Source of the DNA: Saccharum officinarum
Lineage: Eukaryota; Streptophyta; Magnoliopsida; Poales; Poaceae
Assembly (NCBI GenBank): GCA_020631735.1
Contig: CM036201.1
Span: forward strand, 78,158,502-78,222,501
Reading direction: 5' to 3'
Length of the DNA stretch: 64,000 bases
Below, one piece after another: positions 47,401 through 59,208 of the stretch (positions within the stretch are counted from its first letter, which is position 1; the number at the start of each line of letters is the position of its first letter). Made by a program: the position numbers and the translations under genes. Below the pieces are notes generated by a model that had not been told where the DNA came from, searched no databases, and saw nothing but the letters and a program-made list of their open reading frames with translations.

Positions 47401-48313
47401 ATGGGGCGGAGCTCAGTGCAAGACGAATTCGGCGGTGGTGGATTGCCGGCGTCGGAACGGGGGAGCGAAGGTGGAGCTCGCGGCGGTGAGCCGTTCGCCC
47501 GCTCGGTTTTGGGAGAGAGGAGCGGCTGGCGAGCGAGGCTAGGAGTGAGGGAGCGAGGAGGGCTCCGGCAGGTGGTCTTGATCACGCTCGAGCTGGCGGG
47601 AGGGCAGAGAGGAGGCAACGCGCGGCGGTCGGCGACAGCGCATGGCCGACACGCGGCGAGCGCGCTCTGTCGCGGCGGCCAGCGAGGCGCGGGGCGCGCG
47701 GGAGGAGGAGGGAGGCCGGGTGGACGCGGGCCGGGCCGCCTGCGCTGCGCGGGCGCGCGCATGCGCGGGGTGACGCGGGCCGCTTCGGCCAGCGGGTCGA
47801 AACCGAGACGGTGTCCTGCTAAGGTTTGAAATGGATTTTTCAAATTTCTAATTTCCAAACAATTTCAAATGCAGTTTTCAAACACAAATTTGAACAAGAA
47901 AAAGACCTTTTCTGGAATTGACCCAAAAATAAAAGTTGCTTAGAATTAAATTCTCTACAACTTTGATTAAGGGGCCAAGTGAAAATTCTTAATATATTTT
48001 GAATTGAAGAATAAAAGCTAATTTAGAGAGGATTTTTGAATATTTTAATTAATATTTTAAACAAGCTTTTTGACAAAACTTTGAGTCATCTAGCTGCTCC
48101 AAAAATTGAACTAAGGTTCCAAGTGATGTAAAATTTATAGTTGCAAGATTTTTGGTGAAATGTGATTATCATATTAATATATTTCATCACATATATTATT
48201 TCCAAGCTTTTATTTCATTCAAATTATAACATTATCACACATGATTATGATGATATGAAATGCCATGCAATATGATTGTCATGTAATGCATTGCGTAACA
48301 CCGGAGTGTTACA
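44458..48313 (-). repeat. Tekay-2 5' LTR (3856 bp)
   Basis: Pairs with 32064-35927. The acidic exon-like segment (45889-46073) is open here and the Cys-motif segment (44820-44882) has a one-base insertion near its end. Small indels relative to the left LTR are frequent at 44458-45700 and may partly reflect lower sequence quality near the gap. Confidence 0.95.
45889..46073 (-). other. Candidate LTR-embedded acidic exon, Tekay-2 5' LTR
   Basis: It starts after CATCATACAG, is open to TAA at 45889-45891, and contains EEQIEVQQQEV, EDLPECPDHRPSSF and GKPR. It is nearly the same as in solo LTR A. Confidence 0.55.
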
Positions 48314-48318
48314 AGTTA

Positions 48319-48652
48319 CCTTTTTCACATAATCATGTAATAAGGTAGTAGTAGACATGTTGAGCCCTGTGTGGCTAGAGTTACGATGATGCACTTAAGG
48401 AGTAATGTAGGATGTCCCACTTTTTGGAGCTGCCTATGAGTAGCACGATTCCCGCGAATCTGTCAGTGTAGCTACTGGAGATATCGCTATATAATAAATT
48501 AATGTAATTGATATTTTGGATCTTATCGCATCTTATGGTTCTTATTGCATCTTTGTATGAGTGTTGGATAGTTATCTCTTTTTAAATTGATAAATCGCAT
48601 AACCATGCATCTAATAAAAAAATGTTAAACAACGATCTGACCCTGCAGAGAG
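48319..48652 (+). other. Tekay-1 spacer between ORF0 and gag
   Basis: With Tekay-2 removed, about 337 bp separates the ORF0 stop from gag. It is AT-rich and ends with a branch-like CTGAC and CCCTGCAG (48641-48648), an acceptor-like site 4 nt before the gag ATG. Confidence 0.5.
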
Positions 48653-49906
48653 ATGTCTTGCCGCCGATTCGCTCGTCTAAACAACCGCTCGCTTTCCCCC
48701 GCGCCTATGGCCCGTGGTCGTGGTCGAGGCCATGGAGGAGACCGAGGAGTTCCCTTCGGTGTTGGGGAGGAGCCTGCACCAGAGGAGCCTGCACTGGGGG
48801 CGGGTGCCGCCCAGCACCTTGGAGGAGAAGCACCGCCGCCGCCACCACCACAGTTGGCGGAGGTGATGGACCGCCAAACCCGCCTCTTGGAGACACTGGC
48901 TCAGGGAATGCTTCACCGCCACGGGGGTCCTCCCAACGACTTCCAGCGAAAGTTGGAGGGTTTTCTCAAGCTGAGGCCTCCTACTTTCGACACCGCCGAC
49001 GATGACCCCATCGCCGCTGAGGACTGGCTCCGTGAGATGGAAAAGAAGCTAGACCTCACCACCTGCACTGACGAGGAGTGCGTGGGGGTAGCCGCCCACC
49101 AGCTCACTGGCGCTGCACGCGCATGGTGGGACAGCTACTGCAACGCCCACGAGGACCCGGGGAGTATCTCTTGGGAGGAGTTCGCTGAGGCATTTCGTGA
49201 GCAACACGTGCCTGAGGGCGTCATGGATGCCAAGGTAGAGGAGTTTCGCAACATTTCCCAGGGCTCCCAGAAGGTTCAGGAGTACACTACTCGTTTCACC
49301 CGCATGATGAGGTATGCTCCAGGTGAGACCGATACCGAAAAGAAGAAGATGTACTGTTTCAAGAAGGGGCTGAACTCTCATCTCAAGGTGGCCCTCTCAG
49401 GTCATGCTTCTCGCACCCTTCGTGAGATGGTCAACAAGGTGCTAGAGATGGAGAGGGACCGTCTAGAGGCAGATGCCCTCCACAAGGAGAAGAAGCACCG
49501 GTTCGAGAGTTCCACTCGTGGCCCAGCTCCGCAGAGGCCACGTGCTCACGTGCTTCCCCCGCCCCGCTCTTGCTACACCCAGGGGGCAGTGACCGCTCCG
49601 AGCCGTGGAGGTGGTACCTACACCGCCAACTACCACCGCCCCGCTCAGAGCCGACCCGCTCTAAATCGCCCCACTCAGGGAGCTGGCACATGGAGGACCG
49701 CTATGCCTACCTCCACAGGTAGCGCACCCTTCACCTGTTTCGGTTGTGGCCAGCCCGGTCACAAGATCGCTGAGTGCCCTATCAAGAAAGGCACACCGCC
49801 TGCTTCGACCCAGACAAGACAGGCTGCTACACCTGCTGCTCCGTGCAAGAACGTTGCTGGGGCTGTCCGCAGTCGTCTCAACCACATGACCGCAGAGGAC
49901 GCCTAG
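48653..49906 (+). CDS. Tekay-1 gag (capsid and CCHC nucleocapsid)
   Basis: 417 codons from ATG 48653. A basic, Gly/Arg-rich N-terminus is followed by a Pro-rich stretch, then the gag core at about residues 105-260 (DWLREMEKKLDLTTC; ARAWWDSYC; RNISQGSQKVQEYTTRF). One CCHC knuckle, CFGCGQPGHKIAECP, is at 49736-49780. The frame ends at TAG 49904-49906, but the same frame continues with DAPDVVYGMFLVQG into protease. The stop is therefore a mutated codon in a fused gag-pol. The Arg/Glu/Pro-rich linker between core and knuckle is normal for the family. Confidence 0.92.
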   Translation: MSCRRFARLNNRSLSPAPMARGRGRGHGGDRGVPFGVGEEPAPEEPALGAGAAQHLGGEAPPPPPPQLAEVMDRQTRLLETLAQGMLHRHGGPPNDFQRKLEGFLKLRPPTFDTADDDPIAAEDWLREMEKKLDLTTCTDEECVGVAAHQLTGAARAWWDSYCNAHEDPGSISWEEFAEAFREQHVPEGVMDAKVEEFRNISQGSQKVQEYTTRFTRMMRYAPGETDTEKKKMYCFKKGLNSHLKVALSGHASRTLREMVNKVLEMERDRLEADALHKEKKHRFESSTRGPAPQRPRAHVLPPPRSCYTQGAVTAPSRGGGTYTANYHRPAQSRPALNRPTQGAGTWRTAMPTSTGSAPFTCFGCGQPGHKIAECPIKKGTPPASTQTRQAATPAAPCKNVAGAVRSRLNHMTAEDA

Positions 49907-52900
49907 GACGCTCCCGACGTGGTGTATGGTATGTTTTTGGTACAGGGAGTTATAGCTTCAGTCTTGTTTGATTCTGGAGCTACTTGTTCTTACATTTCCA
50001 CTAAGTTTGCACGAGAACATAGCATATCTGTGACTCCCCGCAAGGAGCCCATTGACACTAGTTCTCCTTTGGGTCGCATTTTATGCACCAAGAGATGTCA
50101 GAGAGTGAGTATCACCATTGAGGGCTACCCTTTCTAGCCGATCTCACCTTACTTCCATCTGAGGGACTAGATGTCATACTGGGAATGGATTGGTTGACAC
50201 AACATAAAGGAGTGATATCTTGTTCACCAAGGTATGTGGAGATCACACACTCGAGTGGACACATAATCCGCTGTAAGCCAAATCAGGGAAAAACAGTCTC
50301 TAAGTTGTGTGCCCTAGAGGCCAAGACAATCGAGGAGGTACCCGTTGTGAATGAGTACCCTGACGTGTTCCCTGAAGAGTTGCCAGGCATGCCACCTAAT
50401 CGGGATGTGGAGTTTGTGATTGACCTTCTGCCTGGTACCGGTCCTATTGCTAAAAGGCCCTACCGCATGTCAGTCGATGAGCTAGAGGAGCTAAAGAAGC
50501 AACTCAAGGAGTTGTCAGATAAGGGATACATCAGACCCAGTGCTTCACCCTAGGGTTCCCCTGTTTTCTTCGTGAAAAAGAAGGATGGATCCATGAGGAT
50601 GTGCATTAACTATCGGAACTTGAATGCCGTAACAGTCAAAAACAAATATCCTCTGCCTAGGATCGATGATCTCCTAGATCAGCTGAAAGATGCTAAGTTC
50701 TTTTCTAAGATCGATCTCAGGTCCGGGTATCATTAGATGAAAATCAGACCCGACGACATTCCTAGGACAGCTTTTGTCACCAGATATGGGCAATATGAGT
50801 TCACATGGTGTCCTTCGGACTCACTAATGCCCCGGCTTATTTCATGAACATGATGAATAAGGTATTCATGGATGAACTGGACAAGTTTGTAGTGGTGTTC
50901 ATTGATGACATCCTTATCAATTCTTCCACCGCCGAAGAACATGAGCAATACTTGAGAGTGGTTCTGGAGAAGTTGAGGCAAAATCAGCTATATGCCAAGT
51001 TTAGCAAATGTGACTTTTGGCTTGAAGAAGTTGCTTTCCTTGGTCATGTTCTCACTGTTGAGGGAGTTGCTGTAGATCCCGCAAAAATTGAAGCTATGAA
51101 AGAGTGGGAACAGTCCCGCAATGTGACCGATGTCCGCAGTTTTATTGGTTTAGCTGGGTACTATCGCAGATTCATCGAGAACTTCTCAAAGATAGCCAAG
51201 CCCATGACTAACCTGCTGAAGAAGACTAATGAGTTTGAATGGATGCCCGAGTGCGAGCACAGCTTCCAGACTCTGAAACAGAAGCTTACCACCACACCTG
51301 TTCTTGCCTTGCCCGATATCCAGAAAGACTTCATGGTCTATTGTGATGCATCTAGACAGGGATTTGGTTGTGTTCTGATGCAAAATGGAAGGGTCATTGC
51401 CTATGCGTCCCGACAGTTGAAGGACCATGAGCAACGCTACCCAACCCATGATCTGGAGCTTGCCGCTGTCGTGCATGCCCTAAAGATATGGAGGCACTAC
51501 TTGATCGGAAATAAGTGTGATATCTACACCGACCATAAGAGCCTGAAGTACTTCTTCACTCAAGAAGATCTAAACATGAGACAGTGTCGATGGCTTGAAC
51601 TTATAAAGGATTATGACCTGGAGATTCACTATCATCCGGGAAAGGCTAATGCAGTCGCTGATGCCTTGAGCCAAAAGAGCTATTGCCACAATCTATCCAT
51701 GGAAGCCGTACCACCCGAGCTATGTCAGGAAACGGGCGAACTTCGTCTCAAAATCCTACCCAGGGGTATGTTGAACGAGCTTCGTGTGCAATACAACCTC
51801 AAGGATCGGATCCGCAATGCTCAACTGGAGTGTCCAAAAATTTGAGAAATCCGAGAACTCATGAAGAAGGGAAAGTGCCCCGAGTTTAGGGAGGATGAGC
51901 AAGGAGTGTACTGGTACAAGGATAGAATCTGTGTACCATCTAATTCTGCCTTGTGGCGAGAAATCTTAGAAGAGGGTCATGACTCTAAGTATTGTATTCA
52001 CCCGGGAAGCACCAAAATGTATGCTGATCTAAAGAAATAGTTCTGCTGGAAGAACATGAAGGCAGATATTACCGGACATGTCGCGCGATGCGACATCTGC
52101 AATAGAGTCAAGGCTGAACATCAAAGACCAGCCGGATTGCTTAAACCCTTGGATGTTTTGGTGTGGAAATGGGAAAGCATATCCATGGACTTTATAGTAG
52201 GTTTACCTCGAACTCCTAAGGGCCATGACTCGATTTGGGTGATCGTTGACCGACTGACCAAGGTAGCTTACTTCATAGCTGTGAGGACTGACTACAGAGT
52301 TGAGAAGCTTGCAGATCTGTACATTGAGCACATTCTCAGACTCCATGGAGCCCCCACTAGCATAGTGTCTGATCGTGGTACGCAATACGTGTCTAAGTTC
52401 TGGAAGAGTCTCCACAAGGCTATAGGGACTCGACTTGACTACAGTACCGCATACCACCCACAGACAGATGGTCAGACAGAGAGAGTTAATCAGATTTTGG
52501 AGGATATGCTCCGAGCTTGTGTCTTGAAGTATGGAACCAATTGGGAGAAAAGTTTGTCCCACGTAGAGTTCTCTTACAACAACAGCTGCCAAGCTAGTCT
52601 CAAGATGTCACCATTTGAGGCTCTATATGGCAGAAAGTGTAGAACCCCTCTGATGTGGTCAGAAGTGGGAGAGAGATCATTCTTTGGTCCCACAAAGATC
52701 AAAGATGCCAAAGGAGTAGCTCAAGTACGAGAGAACCTGAGGATTGCCCAAAGCCGACAGAAGAGTTTTGCAGATAACCGTCGGAGAGACCTCGAGTTTC
52801 AGGTCGGGGACTATGTCTATCTCAAAGTCTCCCCACTCCAAGGTACCATCAGATTTCATGTGAAGGGAAAGTTGGCACCTAGGTATGTGGGACCTTATAG

Positions 52901-53225
52901 GATTTGTCAGAGGATTGGCAAGTTAGCATACAAGGTGGAGTTGCCCGAGGAGTTAACAGGAGTACACCCAGTGTTTCACGTATCTCAGCTACGCAAGTGC
53001 TTGCAGTTGCCAGAACAAGAGGTACACACAGATGCACTGGATATCCAGGACACCTTGGAGTACAAGGAGCACCCAATCTTGATATTAGACAGAGCTGAGA
53101 AGGAAACTAGAAGCACAGTGATACCCATGTGCAAGGTTCAGTGGAGTAACCACACAGAACGGGAAGCTACATGGGAGAAAGAGTCCGAACTCCGGATGCT
53201 TTACCCCTACCTCTTTGAAAGGTAA
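49907..53225 (+). pseudogene. Tekay-1 pol: protease, RT, RNase H, integrase, chromodomain (broken)
   Basis: Protease: SVLFDSGATCSYIS (near 49960) and [38 protein letters not shown] and catalytic VVFIDDIL (50892-50915). RNase [29 protein letters not shown] and [11 protein letters not shown]. Integrase: zinc region (GHVARCDICNRVKAEH), then D, D and E in VIVDRLTKVAYF, IVSDRGTQYV and TDGQTERVN, with GPY in RYVGPYRICQRIGK. Chromodomain: CKVQWSNHTEREATWEKESE near 53130-53190. Breaks: 1-nt frameshift near 50131, TAG 50551-50553, TAG 50734-50736, frameshift near 50800, TGA 51843-51845 and TAG 52038-52040. The last 389 codons (52056-53225) are intact. Confidence 0.93.
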
Positions 53226-53258
53226 GCCACACCTTAAATCTCGGGACGAGATTCCTGT

Positions 53259-53271
53259 GAGGGGGGAGGAC
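53259..53271 (+). promoter_or_regulatory. Polypurine tract of Tekay-1
   Basis: GAGGGGGGAGGAC directly precedes the 3' LTR, downstream of TCTCGGGACGAGATTCC. Confidence 0.88.
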
Positions 53272-56200
53272 TGTAACAACCCAGAAATTTCTAGGAAACA
53301 AAAGTCACAACTACAAATTTTTTTTCTAAAATAAACCTATGTTTGGTGAGGTGTCATGTAGGAAACCTAACCTAGTTGCACAAGTAGCACCTAAAATAGC
53401 TAATTACATCTTTGCATTTAACCATACATGCTTGAGTTGGATTTTATGCTCTTTGTTTGGTTAATTAAAAAGCAACAACATTTCTTGAATTAATTGCTTA
53501 AGTAAATAAGTATAGAAATATAAACCTATCAAATAGTTGGAAACCAAAAATATATTTTTGTGGGCCCCATTGTGTTAACCAAGTGGAGGCAATATATTGG
53601 TATGCTTACAAAAGCTTTGGCTTAGTTAGAATAAAGAAAATACAACATGGGAGACCTAAACAAATAAAAGGAAATATGAAGAACCTTTCTAGCACATCCA
53701 ACCACAGCAGGCCCGGCCCAAACCGCAGCTGCGCGCTCCTCTTCGCGCGTCCGCGCGCGTGCCCGCCACATGGGCCGGCCCAACATGGCGCTGGCGCCCA
53801 GCCTGCGTTGCCAACCTGCAAACGCCAAGGGCGATTCACCCTTCTCTCTCGAGGTCACTGAACGGAGGGGCCCAGGCGTCATCGCCTTCCTCCCGATTCC
53901 CCCATGCCCTCTGTTTCGATCGATGAAGGGAAGGGGGGAGCAGGGTCATGCGTTTGGCGTGGGAGAGATTCTCCCTGTCCCCGCAACCACCTTGCGCGCC
54001 AAGGCGTTGTGCCAGCTATGCAAGCACGCTTCCTCGGCCAATCACGCGTGCTCTGCCCTCTTCACGCACCACGCAATGCTGCCATGGCCGTGCAATCGGC
54101 TGACACCGCTAGCCACCACCATATTCTCTCTAACCGCCGTGATTCTGAAAATTGGCATCACCAATTCGTTCGCCACTCCCTGGCCATCCCAAAACCCTAC
54201 GCCAACCCCTCTCGATGGACGCCATGTGGTCCAGCTACCTCCATCACCGTCCGCCATCGCCATACTCAGAGCTTGGCTATATAAGCCGAGCACCGACGTC
54301 CCAAACCCCCTCCAACTTTTCCACTGCCACCTCGGGTGGCCTCACCTCTAACCACACCGCGCTGCAAGGAAGGGGAAGAGGGGGAAAGCCACCACCGGAG
54401 CCACCAGCCGCCGAGGAGGAGCCGCCGAAGCCCGGAGCGTCGACCGAATGACCACGTCGACGTTGCTGTTCTCCCTACACGGCACCGCCTCATCACTGCG
54501 TCGAATCACCCGCACCGCCATCCTCTCTTCACCACCACACCAGGTGAGTCCGTAGCACCACCGTTTTCGCGGTGTGCAGACACCATGCCCGCCGCCGCCA
54601 TGAACTAAGGGTGCCACCTCGCCGTTCCCAAACCGGGGACTAGCAAGGGAAAGCCACAACCCTCATACTTTGACTACACAGGCGCACACATGGTGTGCAC
54701 ACTCGTTGGCCTGGCCGAGCCACAGGGGCTCGGAATTGCCCGTGACACGCCACTGCACCGCGCACAGTCGCCATGGCCACACCCCGCCATGGCGAAGTCT
54801 CACTCTTGGTATGCTAGGCAATAGAGGAAGGAAGAAGAGGTGCACAAAGTCATGTACACGCTCGCACTCACATACCAGAACCAAACACCGCGGTACCGAG
54901 CGCCAGGAGCGCGAGAACACGCCACCGCGAGCACGTCCAGAGCGCGCTCGCCATGGCCAGCGCGCGGCCATGGCGAGGTCGATCCCTCCGAATCAAGCCA
55001 GTAGAGAAGAAGGGGAGGAGCTAGATCATTTTGCCTTGGGAAGGGACACGCTGTGCGCGGCAACGAGGGGGAGGAGAGCCACCGAGGGAGCCGCTCGCGA
55101 CCGCCATGTCGACGGCGGCATGCTCGGGAGCACGGTTGAGAAGCAGGGGAGGGAGAGGAGCTCCTGCCACGCTAGTCCATGCACCTGGTGCACCTGGACC
55201 GAGAGAGGGAGAAGGCAGATGAACTCGGTTCACCACGGATCGAGTCTACGGTTCACAGACCCGCACTCACACGTCCACCGTGAGCCACACTCCGTGGACC
55301 CGAGCCCATCTTCAAATCCAGAGCGCGACGTGGCACAGCCAAGAGCCGACACGTGTCTGGCCCGACCCGGCCCAGACCGTCCCTACCCGGCCCGTATCCA
55401 GCCCTGACCCAGCCCACCAAGGCCCGGTCTCGGCCCAGTCAACGTTGACCGTTGACCAGTCAACGGGACCCACCTGTCAGTGGCACTTTCAGACTCGGCC
55501 AATCGGATGCTGCCACGTGTCACTGCCCGAAATTTCCTTTTCTTTTTCTTTTCCAGAAAATCATTTAATCTTTAGAAATTCATAACTTATTCATTTTAAC
55601 TCAGAAAAATACCAAACCAGTCTCTAAATTTTTCTAAAAATGAGCTCTACATCTTAGGCTTGTGTTTGAGTGCATTTGGATCTTTTAAATGTATGTTGCT
55701 TCTTTGTGCACCTCTATAGGAGTCGTTAATGCGACTCTACGTTACGATTAACAGAGCTGGAGGACCTGCCGACTGAGGAGTATGACCCCGACTACAGTGA
55801 GGACTTAGGTGACGACCTGCCAGGTGCCACGCCCTACCCATCTCCGTAGAACCTATTACGCATGCAAATATAGAATTGCTAGCGCTTTACTTTTTGTAAA
55901 TTATTATTGATGATAGGTTGCATGGTAGATGCTTTACTTTGAGCCCTTTACCTTGTCGTAACCTTACTCCTGCTCACCCTGATGTTAGGCTAGATGCTCG
56001 CATGTTACATAATACTGCTTTTACTCTTACTCGCATTATATCTGTGATGTGATGTCGGTGAGTGAGAGGCGTATATGTGTAAGGCACATAGTGCCGAGAA
56101 CTTGATAAACCTGACTAAAGAACTGGGGAGATCTTGGCGTGCGTCTTGGGTGAGTGGTGAGGGTTGAGTCGATCGGACAGGATCCTACGACGAGTCTTTG

Positions 56201-57437
56201 GGGCAAGTCTTGCTGGAGAGGTGAGACCTGGGCATCCCTCACGAGAGATACCTGTGGCGGGTATATTTGGGAGGTGAACTAGGGTGTTGGTTATCCCTGG
56301 TGGAGGTGCTGTCGTGGCACGGGAAAGACGGTGTCTCCTCTTTGAGAAGATATCCTGTCTGGTCACCCTAAGGACTGGTATGTCTTGAGAACCGGAACCA
56401 TAGGACCTTCGTGCACACCACTCGCTCTCGATGGGCGGGAGACGATTACCCGACTGACTAGGGTGGTACCACTACTACTAGGTTGGAAGGTGATACTGTA
56501 GGGAGGTACGGGCATGGGGACCCACACCCTCCTAAGACAGCGTAGTGACCTTGGGGGCCCGGTACTACGTCTCACAGTCTCAGCGTTTCGGTGGACGCCG
56601 GGGTGGCCTAGGGCTGAGTGGTAGGGTGGTACTGTACCGGTTGGAAGGCAGTCGGAATCAGCCTAGACGAGCCGGATCGTCGAGGATGGCGATCTTGTGG
56701 ATTACCAAGTGTACACGCTCTGCAGAGTTGATCGATCTATACGTATAGCCGTGTCCGCGGATATGGACATTCCCATGACCTACGCTTCACTTGATTAGAT
56801 GAGAGGAGTCCTTTTTACCTTTCCCCCGGGTTTTGTGTTGGATTCCGGCTTTGGCCGTTGAGATGAGATCTGAGCGGGAGTCAATCTCGTCGCCTAGAGA
56901 GAGAGTGAGATGAGATGTGTTGTATGTGATGGAATTGGGAAAAATGTGTGACTAAGATGAGTTAAAAACTGAGGAATATCTTATTAAAATATTAACTACT
57001 TACATAGGAAACCCACAGTCTAAGTAGGTCTCTTTCTACTTCCCTCAATGCATTCCACTTTCCACAAAGCATTGCAAGCATAGGGTGGGCGATGCGTGGC
57101 CAGTACCAAGTGTACTGATAGATTTTTGACAGGTTCTGAGCCCGAGTACGACTACGAGGGCGATGATTGGGAGAATTAGAGGGTATGTTCTACGCTCAAG
57201 CCGGTTCCAGAAGATCTTTTTCCGCTGCTATCTACGTCGGATGCTGTTCCGGATGCTTGTGTGAGTGTGTTCCGCCCTGCGAGGTGAAGAGAATAAATTA
57301 TGTAAAACACTCTATTGTACTCTGATATTCGTGCATGACTTTATGTATTGCTGAGATTTTGGTAAATTGACGGAATGTTTCGTCATTTTACACTTCGATT
57401 CTGTTTATTTCCCTTCATGGAAATCAAGGACGTTTCA
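53272..57437 (+). repeat. Tekay-1 3' LTR (4166 bp)
   Basis: Full-length partner of 26341-30498. It contains the TATA box at 54278-54285, the donor at 54544, exon A at 55755-55823 and exon B at 57133-57179, all conserved with the 5' LTR. Confidence 0.95.
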
Positions 57438-57442
57438 ATGTG

Positions 57443-57658
57443 CTAGTGCCACGGGCTCCTGAAATGAATTTAAGGTTTGAGGGCTCCTGTTGGAGTAGAT
57501 GAAAAGATAAACCCTCAAAAGTAAGAGGACAGGGGATATGGGTCATTTTTCAAGCTCCTTGCATATATGAGGTTACAATTATGTCATCCTTTCTCTTCCA
57601 AATTTGTCATGCATATCATTCCTTTTTTCACGTATATAATAAGTCACACAAAAGGCAC
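57443..57658. other. Short spacer without recognisable feature
   Basis: AT-rich sequence between the Tekay-1 target duplication and the next MITE. No gene or repeat identified. Confidence 0.5.
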
Positions 57659-57663
57659 TTAAG

Positions 57664-57991
57664 GTCTCGTTTAGTTCCAGGGTGTAAAGTTTTAGGGTGT
57701 CACATGGGGTATCGTATAGGGTGTTCGGATACTAATAAAAAAAATAAATTACGGAATCCGTCACTTAACCACGAGACGAATTTATTAAGCCTAATTAATC
57801 CGCCATTACCACATGTGTCACTGTAGCACTTTGTTGTCAAATCATGGACTAATTAGGCTTAAAAGATTCGTCTCACAAAGTAGTCGCAATCTGTGCAATT
57901 AGTTTTTTTAGTCTATATTTAATACTCCATGCAGGTGTCCAAACATTCAATGAGATAAAGTGTAAACTTTTGGGGAGGAACTAAACAAGGC
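57664..57991. mobile_element. MITE with GTTTAGTTCC/GGAACTAAAC termini (328 bp)
   Basis: The ends GTCTCGTTTAGTTCC and GGAACTAAACAAGGC are inverted repeats with two mismatches. TTAAG flanks both sides (57659-57663 and 57992-57996). The interior has the GACGAAT, GCCTAATTA and TGTAGCA blocks seen in related copies nearby. A very common grass MITE type; the superfamily is not certain from this copy alone. Confidence 0.8.
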
Positions 57992-58078
57992 TTAAGTCAT
58001 TTTTTTGTATTTTAATTATCACGTTACAACAAAATAAAGTTACAATAATTTAATTCTAAGGATCACTTCTTTGTTATT

Positions 58079-58310
58079 TTGATAATTAGTATCCAATCAT
58101 GGTCCTGTAGCACGTTTCGTTGTTATTTGACAATTAGTGTCCAATCATGGTCTAATTAAGCTTAAAAGATTCGTTTCGTCTATTTCGTCTAAACTGTGTA
58201 ATTAGTTTTATTTTTTATCTATATTTAATGCTTCATACATGTGTCTAAAGATTCGATGTGACGGGAAATCTGAAAATTTTTGTAAAATTTTCTATGAACT
58301 AAACCGGCCC
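58079..58310. mobile_element. Truncated MITE of the same broad family
   Basis: Reverse-oriented relative of 58966-59208, ending GAACTAAACCGGCCC at 58310. The opposite terminus is missing and a short internal duplication (CAATTAGTGTCCAATCATGG and a variant at 58083-58112) is present. Confidence 0.65.
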
Positions 58311-58379
58311 TTGTTCATCTCCCGCCTCTTCTCTTCACTCTTCACCTCTCTCCAATTCCTCTCTATTAATTCCGCGGAT

Positions 58380-58557
58380 CTCTGACGCATGCGGAGAGAG
58401 CTTGAGAGTTGAGACTCCCAGCACTCACATTTGATCCACCATAGTGACACTCTCCCAACCTTTCATACCTATAAATACTTGCTCGTCCACCTTTCATAGA
58501 TCAACAAATACTGATCGGCCAGCAAGAATGGCTGCGTTCGCTGCAGCTACTCTATAG
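58380..58557 (+). promoter_or_regulatory. Orphan promoter-like segment with a 9-codon ORF
   Basis: CCTATAAATACTTGC (TATA at 58470-58477) is followed by a leader-like stretch and AGCAAGAATGGC, a good plant start context, at 58528. The frame encodes only nine codons (MAAFAAATL) before TAG at 58555-58557. It may be the remaining 5' end of a lost gene or be carried by a transposon. Confidence 0.35.
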
Positions 58558-58592
58558 CAGCCACTCTACAGATATTTGCACGGATTTAGCAC

Positions 58593-58745
58593 CAGGGCGG
58601 AGCCAGCAAGTTCATTTTTTGAATGTTAGAGAGGGCCAAGAGTGTTAAATCTTCAAAATTTATGTGAATTTCAAAAAACCAGTGAAAACTTCATATTCAT
58701 TGTGTGAGTGTGTGTGTGGGGGGGGGGGGGGGGGCAGGCCCCCTG
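58593..58745. mobile_element. hAT-type MITE (153 bp) with a 17-G run
   Basis: The ends CAGGGCGGAGCC and GGCCCCCTG resemble those of the MITE at 17482. The flanking 8-mers TTTAGCAC (58585-58592) and TTCAGCAC (58746-58753) differ at one base. The interior has a GT repeat leading into 17 consecutive G (58718-58734). Confidence 0.78.
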
Positions 58746-58965
58746 TTCAGCACGTAGATCTTCTCCAAGATTCAGCACGTTGAACCATTACATTTTAGAG
58801 ATATTTACCTCTATGGTCCTAAAAAAATACGTCTTTCCTCTATGGCCTTTTTTTTCTCGAATTTACTTGTATGACCTCAAAACAAAAAATTCTTTCATCT
58901 ATGACCTTCCGTCCAATTCAGGCCAAAATACGTCTTTCTTCTATGGCCTCTTTTTTTTGAACTTA

Positions 58966-59208
58966 GGCCATGTTTAGTTCCCAGAAAATTTTGCAAAATT
59001 TTTCAAATTTCCCGTCACATCGAATCTTTGGACACATGCATGAAGCATTAAATATAGATAAAAAATAAAACTAATTACACAGTTTAGACGAAATGGACGA
59101 GACGAATCTTTTAAGCCTAATTAGACCATGATAGGACAATATTTGCCAAATAACAACGAAAAGAGCTACAGTGTTATTTTGCCAAAAAATTTGGAACTGA
59201 ACCGGCCC
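58966..59208. mobile_element. MITE (243 bp) with TTA target duplication, inside a tandem repeat
   Basis: Ends GGCCATGTTTAGTTCC and GGAACTGAACCGGCCC are imperfect inverted repeats. The upstream tandem copy (58850-58900) gives the empty site GAATTTACTTG, which supports a TTA (or CTTA) duplication and thus a PIF/Harbinger-like origin. Confidence 0.78.

Larger units (their letters stand above)
32064..48313 (-). mobile_element. Tekay-2: chromodomain Ty3/gypsy element nested in Tekay-1
   Basis: It is flanked by AGTTA (32059-32063 and 48314-48318). Minus-strand order: 5' LTR (48313-44458), primer site, ORF0, gag, protease, RT, RNase H, integrase with chromodomain, polypurine tract, 3' LTR (35927-32064). 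RT to chromodomain is one open frame, so the insertion is relatively young. It landed in the stop codon region of Tekay-1 ORF0. The printed length of 16250 bp is inflated by about 1.9 kb through the duplicated sequence and N gap at 39949-43713. Confidence 0.95.
26341..57437 (+). mobile_element. Tekay-1: chromodomain Ty3/gypsy LTR retrotransposon with ORF0, carrying nested Tekay-2
   Basis: Long LTRs (26341-30498 and 53272-57437) both start TGTAACAACC and end GACGTTTCA. The target duplication ATGTG is perfect (26336-26340 and 57438-57442). Internal order is primer site, ORF0, [Tekay-2], gag, protease, RT, RNase H, integrase, chromodomain and polypurine tract. Without Tekay-2 and one AGTTA copy the element is about 14.8 kb. 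The chromodomain and CCHC gag place it among chromoviruses, most likely the Tekay/Del lineage. Stops and frameshifts in pol show that it is non-autonomous now. Confidence 0.95.
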
